Source: Glandiceps talaboti (lineage: Eukaryota > Hemichordata > Enteropneusta > Spengelidae). Taken from it: a DNA stretch of 60,000 nucleotides. The notes beneath the pieces are model-generated. The model was not told the DNA's origin and made no database searches. It was given only the letters and a program-made list of their open reading frames with translations. Position numbers and translations under genes: made by a program. The DNA is taken from contig NC_135565.1 of the NCBI RefSeq assembly GCF_964340395.1, forward strand, positions 23,182,929-23,242,928, written 5' to 3'. Of this stretch, positions 21,045 through 34,516 are shown in pieces; within the stretch, counting starts at the first letter, position 1, and each line of letters starts with the position of its first letter.

Positions 21045-24000
21045 ATGGATCCAGCAAACGGAGTTTTTATTGTCACTCTGCTTGTTTTCCAGGCAGTTCT
21101 GTTTTCAGTCAGTATAAATCAAAGGTGAGTGAATATTTCAAAATGACAAGGTATCATATATCATGTTATTTTGTATCGTTGTTTCACTGTCGGTTGTCAC
21201 ATTTTCCAAAATCGATTCGGCCTTGAGATATCGTGTTATGTTGTTTTTCCATGGACCTTATGAACTAAGAAAATTGAAGGAAGAAGTTCAGCAGATATGT
21301 AATATATATATATACATGTGGGTGTCTACATGTGGGTGTCTGTTCTCAAAGAGTTGGTATGTTAGGCTGGTATAACGTTAAACCTCTCAAATCATAATAA
21401 TAATAATACCATAATGTTTCATGGTATTTCAAATCATTCCTGTTTTTCATGGACGTTGGTGCTATTGTTTGTGAATGGTCCTTTTAAAAAGTGACTTCTT
21501 CGTGGATTTTTTTATTTGTTTGTTTGTTTGTTTTTCGTGTATGTGTGTGTTAATATAAATTAATGTAAATAGGTCTGAAGCCTACTTTTTTCTGAATTAT
21601 ATGTTTCCACATGAATCACTTTTTACATTGCTGTGCAGTACTTCTCGACTCACTTGATCCAAAACTATTAGCAGAAGTGTTGTAACAGTGTGTAACAAGG
21701 AGTATTTATAAAAGTTATAATAATACTGTTGGACTTTGGTACTTAGCTGACAGAGAAATAATACTGTCACATGCTAGTCGTGTGCTGTACACTGTGTAGA
21801 TATAATCGACGTCCCTGAAACTAAGCCCTTAGAACAACGATACAGAGCGGTGAATGAAAAGCATGTGACTACATTCATAGAGGATTAGTAAGTCTCAAGG
21901 TACGATACAAGCCAAGTCAAAACTAATCAATTACTTGTTTACTAGTCTGGACAGGAAGTAATAAATTACTTGTTTACTAGTGTCTACTTTGGGGACTGGA
22001 CAGAAAGTACAAGGGGGGGGGGGTGCATGGTGTTTTAGGGGTGGATCACCGATTTTTATGCAATGATATTTTCATAGTTGAATAAAAATGACATATCGGA
22101 AAGATAAGATTTAACTTGAAAATCTTCATGATCTCACAACAGAAGTGATGTGTGAAAATCAATTCAAAACATGTCTTTCTTTTACACCTTCCCTCTCATA
22201 CTTCTATCAGCTGTCATGTGTCGAATGTTTCATATCCCAACTATCATCTCCCATTTCACTATCATCATCATCTTCTCCAGAACGAGCAGTCTACTTGGTC
22301 TTATCTTTAGTGTATAGCATCATCTAAGTGATGTCTCTCAAGTTTGCTAAATGCATTGCAATGGGTTGACCACTATGGCGGCCATATTGGATTTTACGAA
22401 AATTTAAAAAATGATAACTTCTCCAAAAGCACTGCACTGATTGACTTGCATTTTGGCAAATAGAATCAACTACTTGACTACTTTAAAGTTTGTAAACGAG
22501 AAAAAATTCCAATGCATAGTTTCAGAGCAATCATTGATTTAAGAAATCCAGTGGTGGCCATATTGGATTTTCTCAAAATCATTTTAAAAATGTTCTTCTC
22601 TGAAATCAGTGTATAGATAACCTTAGAATTTGGCATGTAGAAGGAAGACTACTCCAACCTCAATACAGCACATCACTGCCTGCTGGGCAAACTGCTTGGA
22701 ACCTGCAAACGTTGTTTGCAGCTTTAATTTTTAACTCTATTTCTGACCACTTGTCTGGTCTGTGCTCTTACAGTCTTCATTTAAGATATAACTTCTGCTA
22801 TCTTTCAGGATTCAAAATGACATCACACCAGCTGTCGACAAATCATTACAAGGCCATCATGAAAACCACATTAGCATATCAATTGACAAACGAAGATGGA
22901 TGACGTCACTTTATAACATCATAAAAAATAAAAATGTCTCTAATTTGATCATTCCTGGGACACATGATAGTGGAACTTTTGGCATCACATCTGACAACGG
23001 ATATCTTGTTGATAAATCATTCAATGTATTCTACGATCTAGGATTACCGGAACTTCACCTATGGTCGCGCAGCCAGACGGGTAATTTTACAGCTCAGTTG
23101 GAGGCGGGTATGAGGTATCTAGACATGCGCATTGCAGCAATCACAAAAGGTGGCAACTTCGAATTCTACTGGTGGCATGGCCTTACAGGTGACAGAATCG
23201 AACCAGGACTTCAGGAAATTGCAAATTTCGCCAAAATTAACCCAGGTGAAATATTGATCCTTGAAATTCATAGCTTTGCTATACCAGGGAATTCACAAAG
23301 TAACACCCTTCCTATGACCCAGATGCAAAAGAAAAAAGTGAGTGATCTTATTTTCAAATATCTTGGTTCAGGTATCGTTCCCTCATCGTTAGGCAACAAT
23401 CCTACAGTGCAGGACATCCTTGCATCCAAACGAAACATCATGGCATATGTAGATGATGATTACGTCATAGCCCAGCACCAAGAATGGTTCAGGAAAGATG
23501 TTGTCATCAATGGCTGGGTAGGGGAAAATAATCCCGAAGATGTTTTCAATAGTCGCTGTGAAATATTGAATAAGTTCCATACTCAATCATCCAATGATAT
23601 TACAGTTTTATCCAGCTGTGTTACCCCTGATACGACGAACGTGATTGGTGGACTGTTCTTGGCGGGTATTGTCCCTAAGAACTTGAATGTCTATGCTCCT
23701 ACTTTTGACCTTACGGAAGAATTAAGATCAAACAACAGTGTTGGTCTCAAAGTCTCTTCAATAGGGGGAGATTTAGCTAAACGCATGGGGTTTCAGGGCG
23801 TCGCTTATAATCTATTGGACATGACAAAGAAAACCAATTCATTGGGTATGAATGCCCGTGATCCTAAACGTTATTCATCTATTGGGTCTGTTCAGTTCGA
23901 AGGTTCTGATCACATGATACGATACTGGTTGGCGAGACCAAACAAGTATAAACCAAATATGATTGAAGTTGATGATTTTGTGAACAGTAATGTTGTCAGT

Positions 24001-24480
24001 CTCGCAATCCTTGCCAACTCGAACGAAATCCCACGTGAAGTCAGCATCAGTTTCCAAGGAAACACACGAGATGGTTACGTGAAAGCAGTACTTGATATCT
24101 TTTATACTGATGGGGATGAAGGCCTCCACTGTACTCCTGTCATGGTTGCATACACCATCAACTCAACTACAGGGGGCGTGCTTGTGAACATGTCCCGCTT
24201 AAAGGAACATACTTCGCTGAATCTGCGTGAAGGTCAATATCCTAAAGATGGCAACGTTACTCTATTTGTCAGCAGTTCTAACAGTAAACAATGGTATAAA
24301 TTATACAGTGGTAATATCCAACAATGGATTACAACAAACCATGATGTGTATATACGGGGATCAGATCCATCACCAGGTCATGGGTCAGGCTTTGCTTACG
24401 TCAGCACCAAATATAATGACTTCGGCCCAACATGTTCCAAAGGTTTGAAGTCAGGTGTTCTTAATTATGTAGAATGGTAG
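21045..24480 (+). CDS. Secreted PI-PLC X-domain protein (583 aa)
   Basis: Two exons: 21045-21124 and 22809-24480. The first encodes the ATG and a hydrophobic stretch (VFIVTLLVFQAVLFSVS) that reads as a signal peptide. The join (AG|G, Arg) is in frame with the long second exon. The PI-PLC X domain starts near residue 70: IPGTHDSGTF supplies the first catalytic His (about residue 79), MRYLDMRI follows, and WWHG supplies the second His (about 150), then ILILEIHSF. Such enzymes cleave phosphatidylinositol by acid-base catalysis with two His. No Y, C2, EF or PH domain is seen, so it resembles the bacterial-type/PLCXD group rather than signalling PLCs. The roughly 200 C-terminal residues match no domain I recognise. 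Placing almost the whole protein in one exon is unusual here. Confidence 0.88.
22365..22675. repeat. Two diverged copies of a repeat with GCCATATTGGATTTT
   Basis: Two diverged units of roughly 180 bp in the PI-PLC intron, each containing GCCATATTGGATTTT followed by AAAAT-rich sequence and a TTGGCA motif. Confidence 0.6.
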
Positions 24481-24632
24481 TCATGGTGACTCCTTTACCT
24501 TTGATATCGAAATAATTATCAGGGTTAGATCTGCATATTATTCCAGTGATGTTGCATTCAAAATGGATTACAGCCCGTATCAAGTTACCAGTCACCTGTT
24601 CTGTTTGATAAAACTAATAATCTCTATTATGA

Positions 24633-24638
24633 AATAAA
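24633..24638 (+). terminator. Poly(A) signal of the PI-PLC gene
   Basis: AATAAA about 150 bases after the stop codon. Confidence 0.6.
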
Positions 24639-24980
24639 GCATTTAAATGTACTGCATCTAGACGCAGGTCTACATGCTGACACCAATGCTTTGACGTCGT
24701 GAGCTGCATATAATATCTTCATGGTACATTTCAAGATGATCGAAGACAATTACGACATCACTTGAAAAAAAACTTATTTTTTAGGAGATTTCCGTTTCAA
24801 CTCATGTTAAAAGAACTACTGTCGCATAAATTAACAGTGTATTATATTACATTCTAGAGACGGATATCTACACTATCTACAGTTAAACACATCAATTATT
24901 TGTCGTCTTAGATAAAACTAGATGGGGATTAGATATAAGGAACAACAAATTAAAATGACTATGATTTAGTCAAATTGAAT

Positions 24981-24998
24981 GGCAGGCAGGCAGGCATG

Positions 24999-25040
<42 letters not shown>

Positions 25041-25183
25041 CGTGCGTGTATGTATGTATGTATGTATGTATGTATGTATGTATGTATGTATGTATGTATG
25101 CATGTATGTATGTATGTATGTATGTATGTATGTATGTATGTATGTATGTATGCATGTATGCATGTATGTATGTATGTATGTAC
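24981..25183. repeat. Compound microsatellite GGCA/TG/TGCG/TATG
   Basis: GGCA units, then (TG)n, three TGCG units and about 33 TATG units with scattered TGCA. The block order resembles, in inverted form, the tract at 18474-18704. Confidence 0.96.
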
Positions 25184-25318
25184 CATGGAAGTGTACATAG
25201 ATCACAGTCACTTTTGAGATAATCTATTCAAGGATGGTCATATATAATTATTCTTCATTTAGTAGCCCTCAAATGATACATAGTTAACTTTACAACTCAC
25301 AACAGAATAAATAAAAAC

Positions 25319-25354
<36 letters not shown>

Positions 25355-25599
25355 GAAAAAAGGGATGACACTCAATACCCAATGCTTCACATATAATAGT
25401 GCATTTTGAGGCAAAAGTTGAATGTTCCGTAATGGTAATCTAAATTGTTAAACAGTTCAGTATGAAGGGACTAATACGGATACTTTCTATTTCGGACACT
25501 ACATGGAATGAACACTACAAATCACCACATCTCATCAGATTCCAGTTTCTATACATAGTAGGTATGACCACAGTGGGACCACAGTGGAAATAAGTTTTT

Positions 25600-25735
25600 A
25601 ACTTTTCTGTGTTATCCCAGCACAATAACGTTTATGTTGTTTGTTGTAACTGTTTTCTGTATAACTATATACTGAATGTTTATTTTATTGTGCTGAAATA
25701 AATCAAATCAAAATCAAATCAAATCACTTAAAGTT
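25600..25735 (+). repeat. 3' tail of a truncated LINE-like element
   Basis: The sequence ends TTGTGCTGAAATAAATCAAA followed by repeated TCAAA units. Such 3' ends are typical of CR1/L2/RTE-like non-LTR elements. No coding remnant is visible upstream. Confidence 0.45.
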
Positions 25736-26424
25736 CTCTCCATACGGTGATTTTATCCTATCTGCAATAGTACGTAATGCCACTATACCAATGTTACGGA
25801 CACTGCGTAGCCAATGTTTATGTGACATCACGGAACTTTTATTAACCCCAGCTTTTTGAAGCCTTGAAATATTACCTTAAAGGCTTTGAATAGCTTACAA
25901 ATTGCTTTAATAGAGCCCAATACTCCGGATCTACTAGGGGAAGACCTTCTAGGACTCCTTCACCCCCAGAGGTCATTCATGCAGTCAACCAACAATCGGA
26001 TTAATTGCTAATTTTTGATGATACTGTCTCTTTAATAAAGATGTGAAACTATTTACAGGATAGTCTAAAAAAATACCAAAATTTTATGTGACGAAACAGA
26101 GGCACGGTGAATTAGACCATGGTTCAGGTAGACTGTAAAGATCAGCCCTTGGTGGCGCTCTTCTCATGCGGTTCCGGTGATATATTGTCCAGACCAAGGT
26201 TCAAAAAACTGTAAAATATGTCGTGTCGTTCACCTCTATCAAGCCACCTATTATAGTTATCAGCTGATAGCGTGGCAAAACACGTCGCGTATCTCAAAGA
26301 CTAGTAAGGTAGGGCAAATCGTGACCTGGGCAAATATTGTTGGTGGGGGATGTTTACGATACCGTGTTTTAGTATTCTCTAACACGAAGTAGTTCAACGC
26401 CGAGGGCTAGGATAGGAAGTACTG
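25736..26424. other. Intergenic stretch, nothing recognised
   Basis: About 690 bases without a supported exon, repeat or RNA gene, upstream of a possible orphan first exon. Confidence 0.35.
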
Positions 26425-26572
26425 TATATAAATTTTCCAAGTAGCTGCACTACGCTGATTGACATTGCGGTTACATTTCTGAGAATCGACGTTCTCAGTA
26501 TTTAAACTTAAATGCCACAATCCATTTTATCAACAGCTCTTTCCTGTGTTATGGAAGACGTTTACTTAGAAG
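26425..26572 (+). other. Possible orphan promoter and first exon
   Basis: TATATAAA at 26425-26432 is followed about 120 bases later by an ATG at 26551, seven codons (MEDVYLE) and a GT donor at 26573. This layout (short first coding exon, phase 1) matches the dispanin genes. The LINE begins about 200 bases downstream and I find no partner exon before the MMP genes. It may be the remnant of a gene broken by the insertion, or chance. Confidence 0.25.
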
Positions 26573-26664
26573 GTAATGAATTGGTCAATTTCTAACTTCC
26601 TTAAATTCGTTGACTGATTTAATTATAGCATTTGATACGGATGTTTTAACAGAAAGAGACCTTA

Positions 26665-26668
26665 TAGT

Positions 26669-26720
<52 letters not shown>

Positions 26721-26721
26721 A

Positions 26722-26757
<36 letters not shown>
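26665..26757. repeat. (TAG)n/(CAG)n microsatellite at the LINE 3' end
   Basis: About 30 triplets, TAG with an initial CAG run. It abuts the 3' end of the minus-strand LINE directly. Confidence 0.95.
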
Positions 26758-26758
<1 letters not shown>

Positions 26759-26983
26759 TTTCAATTGAACTTTATTCGTCTTTGCCCTGATACATTGAAG
26801 TGCTAAATAAAATATTTACAAAGGAAATCAGCAGAGTACGAATGAAAGTATAAATTTAAAATCCAAATACATCGGTACGGTTAGACATGGAAAACGTTAA
26901 ATGAGACTTGCGTGTTTGGCGAGAACAAAGTTATGTACATCAGTGTTCATCAGCGATACTATGCTTTCAAATGCATGAAGGGA

Positions 26984-29900
26984 TTAGATTTCTATGTGTA
27001 GTTTTCCGCTTGATACGCGACAAATAGTGTTATTAATGCCCCACGTTGAAATAAATACATCAAGTTCTTGTCTCAGTTTATAGTGTTCGAATTCGATGAA
27101 AAGCCTTGTCCGAATTCTTGTTTTAAATATTGCGAGCGGGTCGGTCGGTGGTGTGTTACTGGTTCGGTTTCTTCTGGCGAGATGAATCGATAGTTTTGCT
27201 ACCGATGTGATAAAGGTGAATAGATGTAGGGTTCTTTTGTTGGCGAAAGTGTTGTTTTTCTTGGCTGGTGGATTGATGATAAAACATGCCGCGTTCATCG
27301 GAGTGGTCCCGGTGTTCGTTGTAAGGTTTGATGCAATTTTGGTTACATAACTGAGCAAATGTTGGATGCGTTGACATTCCAGAAAAGCGTGGAAGAGAGA
27401 ATCACTGGTTTCACAAAGTGGACAGTTTGAGTTGGGTCGAAATCCAGCATTATGGAGAAAAGTGCCTGTTGTGTAGGCTCCGTGGATAATTCGCCATTGC
27501 AGGTCTCCTTCTTTTTGTATTGTTGGTGGGTAGTAACAAGCCTTAAAGTTTGGTTTTGTTGAATCTGGTAAACTAAGAATGTCTCTCCAAACAGTGTCCA
27601 GTCTGATCGGTGATTTGTTGACATGTAGTACCATGATGAGGTATTTGTATATTGCTCCCTTTTCGAGTTTATAAAAGGCCAGATTAAGATCGACTGAGTG
27701 ATGAAGTTCAAAAGTATAGTGCATATTTGCGTTGTTCTCGCTGGGTGTGTAGTTTACTAGGTTGTTTCGAATAATGTCTTTCAATTTCGGAGGTATTGAT
27801 TGCTGGGCGGTTTTGATTGTGAGGTCGAGGACGCGTTCAGATCGGATGTTCACCCTGTCCTTAAGGTCATTTGAGGTGAACCAGCGACGGTGATGAATGT
27901 CAATGAGGTCTCCTATTGTTGTGATACCGGCGTCTACGAAGTGGGTCAGTGAGTAAGGCGTTGAACGAGTTGGATGTGGTAACAGTTGGTTGTAGAAGAG
28001 TGGTTCTTGCAGAATCTGCGTCATATTTTCGGGTTCCCCTTTTCTTATCTTGCTTGTTGTGTTCCAGCAGTGTAGCAGCTCGCCGTAGAAAACGGGTAAG
28101 TGGGTTGTTTGACAGTTGTTTCCAGTCGTAAGAAACAGCTGTTTTGTGTACTTTAGATTGTCCACTTTGCCGAGGAAATACTCCATAAACGAGAAACATG
28201 GATGAAGGTTGTCTTGGTATAGATACCTCTGGATATGACTAAGTCGTAGTGCGGTAAGGCGGGTTGCTAGGTTTACAAGTCCTTGGCCACCTTTATCGCA
28301 GGGAAGACATAAAGTTTCTAGCGGGATCCAATGTCGACCTTGCCACACAAAGCGAAGAAATAATGTTTGGAGGTAAGAAATGGTTGTTTTACTTGGAGTA
28401 GTACATGTCAGTCTGTGAATAAGTTTTGATGCGAAGATCTGGTTAATAATTAGAACCCTGTCACGATACGACATACCTGGTGCATACGATGTCCACTTTT
28501 TAATTTTATTTTCAATGGTGCATGTTAATTCGGTCCAGTTCTTTTGGGTGTATTTTTCGTCGTTGCCCTGATGTACGCCAAGAAGTTTAAGTCCGTTTGT
28601 GTTCCATTTTAAACCAAGGGGGTTGTCAGTTCGATGTCGCCAGCTCCCTGCCCATAATCCTTCCGATTTTTGGTAGTTTACTTTAGCGTTTGATGCTTGT
28701 TCATAGACAGACAGACATGTTTTCAGTTTAACGAAGTCTTCATCTTTGGTTTGAAATATTTCGACATCGTCGGCATATGCTGAGAGGTATGACGTGTGTC
28801 TTGGAATTGTGGGTATTTTTTGTCCTGTAATGCGGCTAGTATTTCTTATTTTGTGGAGGAGTGGTTCGAGGGAGATGATGTATAACTGTCCTGAGAGGGA
28901 GCACCCTTGTCTTACTCCGCGTTTAATGTTCAAAGGGGCAGTTAATGTGTCGTTTATGCGAATGAGGGACTGTATATCGGTGTACAATGTCTTGATGAAA
29001 TTTATGAAACGTGTGCCAAAGCCAAATGATTCCAGGGTCTGTTGCAGGTAACCGTGATGAACTCTGTCGAATGCCTTTTCTTGATCAAGGGCAACGATTC
29101 CTAGTGAAGAATTAGTTTCATTTGCTAGGGATATACTGTCACGGAGTAGGTGAATATTGTCAAAAATTGTTCGTTGTGGAATGGAGCATGTTTGATCTTC
29201 GTGGATAATTGTTGATAGTACAGTACGGAGTCGAATGGAGAGGGTTTTTGCTAGAATCTTGTAATCGCTGCAAAGCAAACTTATTGGTCTCCAGTTTTTA
29301 ACGTTCGAGTTATCTCCCGGTTTTGGGTGCAAACTTATGACCGCCTTTTTGCATGATAGTGGAAGTTGGCCTGTTTCCATGGATTTGATGAAGACGCTGT
29401 GTAGATCTTTGCCTATGAGTGGCCAGAATGTTTTGTAGAAATCATTAGGCAGTCCATCTATTCCTGGGGAGCGATCCGTTGATAATTGGGTGACTGCATA
29501 TGTAAATTCTTCGTATGTAATTTCGTTGTCCAGGTATTTTCTATTGTCGTCATTAAGTTGTGGTAAATTATTTAGAATGATTTCCTGAGATGTGTTATCA
29601 ACTGGTTCTGGCGTGTACAGTTTTTGATAAAAGTTGTAAATAATGTCACGAATTTCTTTAGGATCTTCGGTGATTGTATTATCTGTTCGTTTGAGATGTA
29701 GAATTGATCTCATTTTGCCTTTTTCTTTTTCGAGCGCGAAGAGGAAATTCTTATTCGATGACTGACTGTTGTTAAGGAAGGTGTGGCGGGAACGTACAGC
29801 TGCGCCCCTAGTTTCAATGTTTATGAGTTCAATTAGCAGTCTTTTCTTTTCATTGTATTCATTAATGAGTTCTTCATTGCTATTCATTGTTTTTTCAAGG

Positions 29901-30616
29901 TGTTGAATGTCTTGTTCTAACTCTGTTATTCGTAGTTTGCGATCACTGCGTTTAGATGCACAGTATTGTTGAGTGAGAAGTTTTATCTTTAATTTTCCAA
30001 GATCCCACCAAGTGCAAAGGTCTGTGTAATTGTCTTTTTGTTTTCTCCAATGTAGCCAAAAATGTGTGAGTATTTCGCGATAATTTTCATTAGTTAAGAT
30101 TTCCGTGTTGAGACACCATAACGGACTGCGTTTACTTGTTTGCTTTTGTGATAGAGTCAGTTTGACGAGCGAGTGGTCGGAGAAGGCAAGTGAAGAGTTG
30201 TGGATATTTATTGATTTAGTCCGAGTTTTCATCCATTCGCTCATATAGATTCTGTCTAGACGTGCTTTTGTTCTGTTTCTGTGCCAAGTATAGTTTCGAT
30301 CATTGTCATGGAAATCGCGCCAGGTGTCAATTAGTTTGTATTTGTTTATGATGTTGCTAAGGGAACGAACGGTATGGCGATCTGATTCAGAGCATTCTTG
30401 TCTATCTAGTTCTGGGTTCAAAGTGCAGTTAAAGTCACCTCCTAATATTATTGGATCTTCGTTTAAATTGGAAATTGTTGTATCGAGTTTGGCAAAACAG
30501 TGTAAGCGTTCCTTTGCATCGTTGTGGGCGTAAACGTTGATGATATGTATAGGTGTGTTGTTAACTTTAGCATGGATATGGAGTAGATGTCCTGGGATGG
30601 GTTCTGACGAGTGTAT
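26984..30616 (-). pseudogene. LINE ORF2, 3' part: endonuclease C-half, reverse transcriptase, zinc finger
   Basis: About 1,210 codons are open. The C-terminal half of the endonuclease has GGDFNC (about residue 62), ARLDRIY (about 121) and SDHSLVKL (about 149). The reverse transcriptase follows, with WRPISLL (about 445), LDQEKAFDRV (about 513), RGVRQGCSLSGQ (about 569) and the catalytic AYADD (about 616). Near the C-terminus CPLC and a later His and Cys form the CCHC-type motif usual in L1/Tx1 ORF2. The N-terminal endonuclease part lies beyond the Gypsy insertion. Joining the two flanks directly leaves the LINE frame out of step, so at least one target base was lost. The ORF cannot make a full enzyme as it stands. 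Confidence 0.92.
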
Positions 30617-30628
30617 TTGTAGCAAACA

Positions 30629-33600
30629 TCACTACTAGGACAGAAGTTAGATATACTGGGGTCAATTCAAACCAGAGTGAGAATTGGCAGTAATGAACTC
30701 TTTCATACAATGTTCGTGGTAAGAGACATGGTCAATCCTGTTATACTTGGTTGGGATTTCTTTCTGCAACATGGAGGACAGGTAGATACAGAGCATTGTA
30801 TGTTATGGATTAATGGCCAGCCAGTCCCATTTTTGAGGAAAAGTCAGTTGGTTCCAGAGATATGCAGTGCTGTGGCAAATCAGACAGTTACAATACCACC
30901 ACGTAGTGAGATGCCTGTAACTGTTCGCCTTCAATCTGCAACTATGGGAGAACCGCCACCTCATGGTTACACAGGTATTTTAGACCCTGATGAATACTTT
31001 CGAGATGATAGGGGTTTAGCTGTTGCCCGAACTGTTTCCAGAGTTACCAATGGTGTTGCGCTTGTACAAGTTATGAACATCACAGAATGGCCTGTAGACT
31101 TGCATGAGGACACGCCTTTAGGATCTTTTGTAGCTACTAAGACTGACGAGGAAAGCTATACAGTGTCAAGAGTATATATATATGAACTATGTGAAACAAG
31201 GAAGCCAACAGCAACGGTATCACATGTGGAAATCAGTAAGAACACATCAGAAATGGATAGTGGTATAGCCAAGATTTCACTTAATGATACAGCAATAACA
31301 GAACCTCAGAAAAGGAGAGTGGGGAATTTATTGAAGGAGTATTCTCATGTATTTAGTAAGAACTCGATGGATAGAGGTCGGACCCATCTAGTCCAACATC
31401 ATATACGGACAGGGAATGCTGCCCCTATAAAACAACGGCCTCGGCGTGTACCAGTGCATCTACAGGCAGAGATACAACGACAAGTGAAAACCATGTTGGA
31501 AAATGATGTCATAGAAGAGAGCAATTCACCATGGGCTTCTCCGGTAGTATTAGCAAGGAAGAAAGACATGTCCATCCGCTTCTGTGTCGATTACCGCAAA
31601 GTGAACTCAGTTACAGAAAGAGATGCTCATCCTTTACCAAGAATTGATGATACCTTGGATGCTTTGTCAGGATCTAGCCTTTATTCAGTTGTAGATCTTT
31701 GTTCAGGATATTGGCAGGTTGAAGTGCACCCAGACGATAGAGACAAGACTGCATTTACCACAGGAGTTGGCCTTTATAATTTTAAGGTCATGCCATTTGG
31801 ATTAACAAACGCACCACCAACTTTTCAGAGATTGATGGAATTAGTGTTGGCTGGTTTGGATTGGCGTACATGTTTAGTGTACCTGGATGACATTATTATA
31901 TTCAGCAAGGACTTTGAGGAACACATACAGAGCCTTGAGGAGGTGTTCAAAAGGATGGGGGCTGCTGGTTTGAAATTGAAGCCAGAAAAGTGCAAGCTGT
32001 TTCAAGGCAGTGTGGTGTTTTTGGGACATAAGGTCTCAGCAGAAGGTATATCTCCGGACCCTGACATAACAGAACGTATACGGTCATATCCTACTCCAAC
32101 ATGTGTAGCAGACGTTCGCCGCTTCTTAGGCTTAGCATCATATTATAGGAGGTTTGTAAAGAACTTTGCACTGATTGCAACACCCTTACACCACCTATCA
32201 GAGAAGGAAGTAAAATTTGTGTGGTCCGAAGATTGTAGTCATGCCTTTCAAGTACTTAAAACTGCCCTTGTCAGTCCACCAATACTTGCATACCCAGACT
32301 TTACCAAGACTTTCTACCTTCACGCTGATGCCTCACATTCTGCAGTAGGAGTTGTTTTAGCACAGAGACATGAAGGGGGAGAGAAAGTAATAGCATATGC
32401 AAGCCATGCCCTTAACAAGGTGGAGAGAAGGTGGGCCACATATGATAAGGAACTTTTTGCTATTGTGTGGGGAATAAGACATTTCCGCCCTTACTTATGC
32501 GGAGCACAGTTTCATGTTGTAACGGACCACAAACCTCTGGTAGGATTACGGGATATTAAAGCTGGTAATGATCCCACAGGACGTAGAGAGAGATGGGCTA
32601 TAGAACTGAGTATGTATGACTTCACCGTAAAACATAGAGGTGGGAAATATCACTCAAACGCTGACGCCATGTCTAGATTAAACTTCAAAGAGGGCACTGA
32701 CGAAGAAATGTCACTTGAGCAGGAATGGTGTTGTCCAGTCTTGTCAACTCATGGTAACAATAACTCTGAAGTTCACCAAATTCAGAGTACACAGGTAACT
32801 AATGAAGCATCATACTCAAAGTTAACTGGTGGTAATACTCTGTTGGACTTTAAAAGGGGACAGCAAGAAAATGCAGTATTACAAGAAGTTTTATCATGGT
32901 TACAGACAGGAAAGAAACCATCAAAACAGTACCTGAAAGGGAAGAACTGGAGATTGAAAGCGTTATGGCATAAAGTGGACAGTTTGCAAGTGGTGAAGGG
33001 AGTAATATGCAAAAAATGGAGTATATATGATGGTCAAAGAGTAAGACATTTGCACCTTGTTCCGGATGCAATGGTCAACACTGTATTGAAAGAACTGCAT
33101 GATGGTGCCATGTCTGGTCACATGGGAGTAAAGAGAACAGTAGAAAGATGTAGACAGCGGTTCTATTGGCCTGGAATGAGTCAAGATGTTAGGAGATGGG
33201 TTCAAAGCTGTCAGCTGTGCCAAAGAAGGAAATCACCAGCACCAAGGGCAAGGGCACCTATGCAAAATATATCAGTAACCCGCCCATTTGAGATGGTTGC
33301 AGCAGACTTGAATGAGTTACCCATGTCTAAAAAGGGAAATCGCTATGCTCTGGTTGTGATGGACTACTTCACTAAATATGTCAACATTTATGCTGTACCT
33401 AACCAAAAGGCAACTACTGTAGCCAGAAAGATATTTGGAGAATATATTGCAGAACATGGAGTATTTGAAAGATTTCACTCGGATCAGGGACGTAATTTTG
33501 AGTCCCAGGTGATGACAGAACTCTGTGCACTACTACAAATATATAAATCACGCACTACTCCATATCACCCGCAGTCGGACGGGATGGTCGAAAGGTTCAA

Positions 33601-34516
33601 CCGGACTTTGGCGGAGATGTTGGCAAAATGTGTTGCACAGTATGGTGATGAGTGGGACGATCATATATCGAAGATTGCACTAGCTTATAATACAAGTGTT
33701 CATGAAAGCACAGGACAAACTCCATATTTTCTCAATCATGGGAGAGAAGCTAGACTACCAATAGATATACTGTATGGAAGTACTCCAGATGAGGCAGTTG
33801 CGGCTCCTAGTACACATGCAAGGCGTGTTGTCACCAACCTGAAAACTGTCTTTCAACAGGTACGTGAAACATTGGGTAGATCGCAAAGAAGACAGAAGGT
33901 TGGGTATGATATATGGGCTCACCATCAACCATATGACGTTGGAGATAAAGTGTGGCTACATGACCCAAAGACCAGAAGGGGTAGATGTCAGAAACTTAGA
34001 TTGCCATGGGTTGGTCCATTTATAGTAAAGAAGAGAATATTGGGTCCAGATGGAGAGCCAGGTGTGGTATACCGCATACAACAGGAAGGACCCCACCGTA
34101 GGCGATTAGTGGTACATCACAATAGACTGAAACCATGTATAGGCTTACAACGAGATGACCCACATTCACCACCTTCAGTAAGTTTACAGAGACAAGGGGA
34201 TAAGGAGAGTCAGAGGGAAATAGAAATTGAGAGTTCAATTCCTGCTCCTGGTGGCTATGTGATTATTCCTGGAAGGCAGCAGATTGAAAATGGGGAGGAT
34301 GAGGATGTAAATGAGAGACTGAATGTAGCTGAAAACCAACATACTGGGGAGATGAGAGATGTGCCAGTAGTAGAAAATAATGTGCCAGAAGTAGAAAATA
34401 ATGTGCCAGAATTGGAAGAAAATATATTGGATCCAGGGGAGAATGAACATGTGTTGCGCCCTCAGGTGACAAGATCAGGACGGGTAACCAGAGTACCAGC
34501 AAGGTACACAGAGTAG
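30629..34516 (+). pseudogene. Gypsy pol: protease remnant, reverse transcriptase, RNase H, integrase
   Basis: The frame is open from 30629, with the first likely start codons near 30677; about 1,280 codons. The protease is only its C-terminal part (VILGWDFF), without the DTG/DSG catalytic triplet. Counting from 30677, the reverse transcriptase has FCVDYRKVN (about 302), the MPFGLTNAP motif (about 372) and YLDD (402-405). RNase H follows, with its acidic residues at about 551, 592 and 617. The integrase has the zinc-binding H, H, C, C (about 808, 815, 845, 848) and the D, D, E triad (about 877, 936, 972). No chromodomain is seen at the C-terminus. With no gag, no protease site and no 5' LTR it cannot move on its own, although the remaining frame is undamaged. 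Confidence 0.93.

Noticed and set aside
27949-29051. Plus-strand frames opposite LINE ORF2
   Set aside because: Antisense shadows of the reverse-transcriptase coding sequence.
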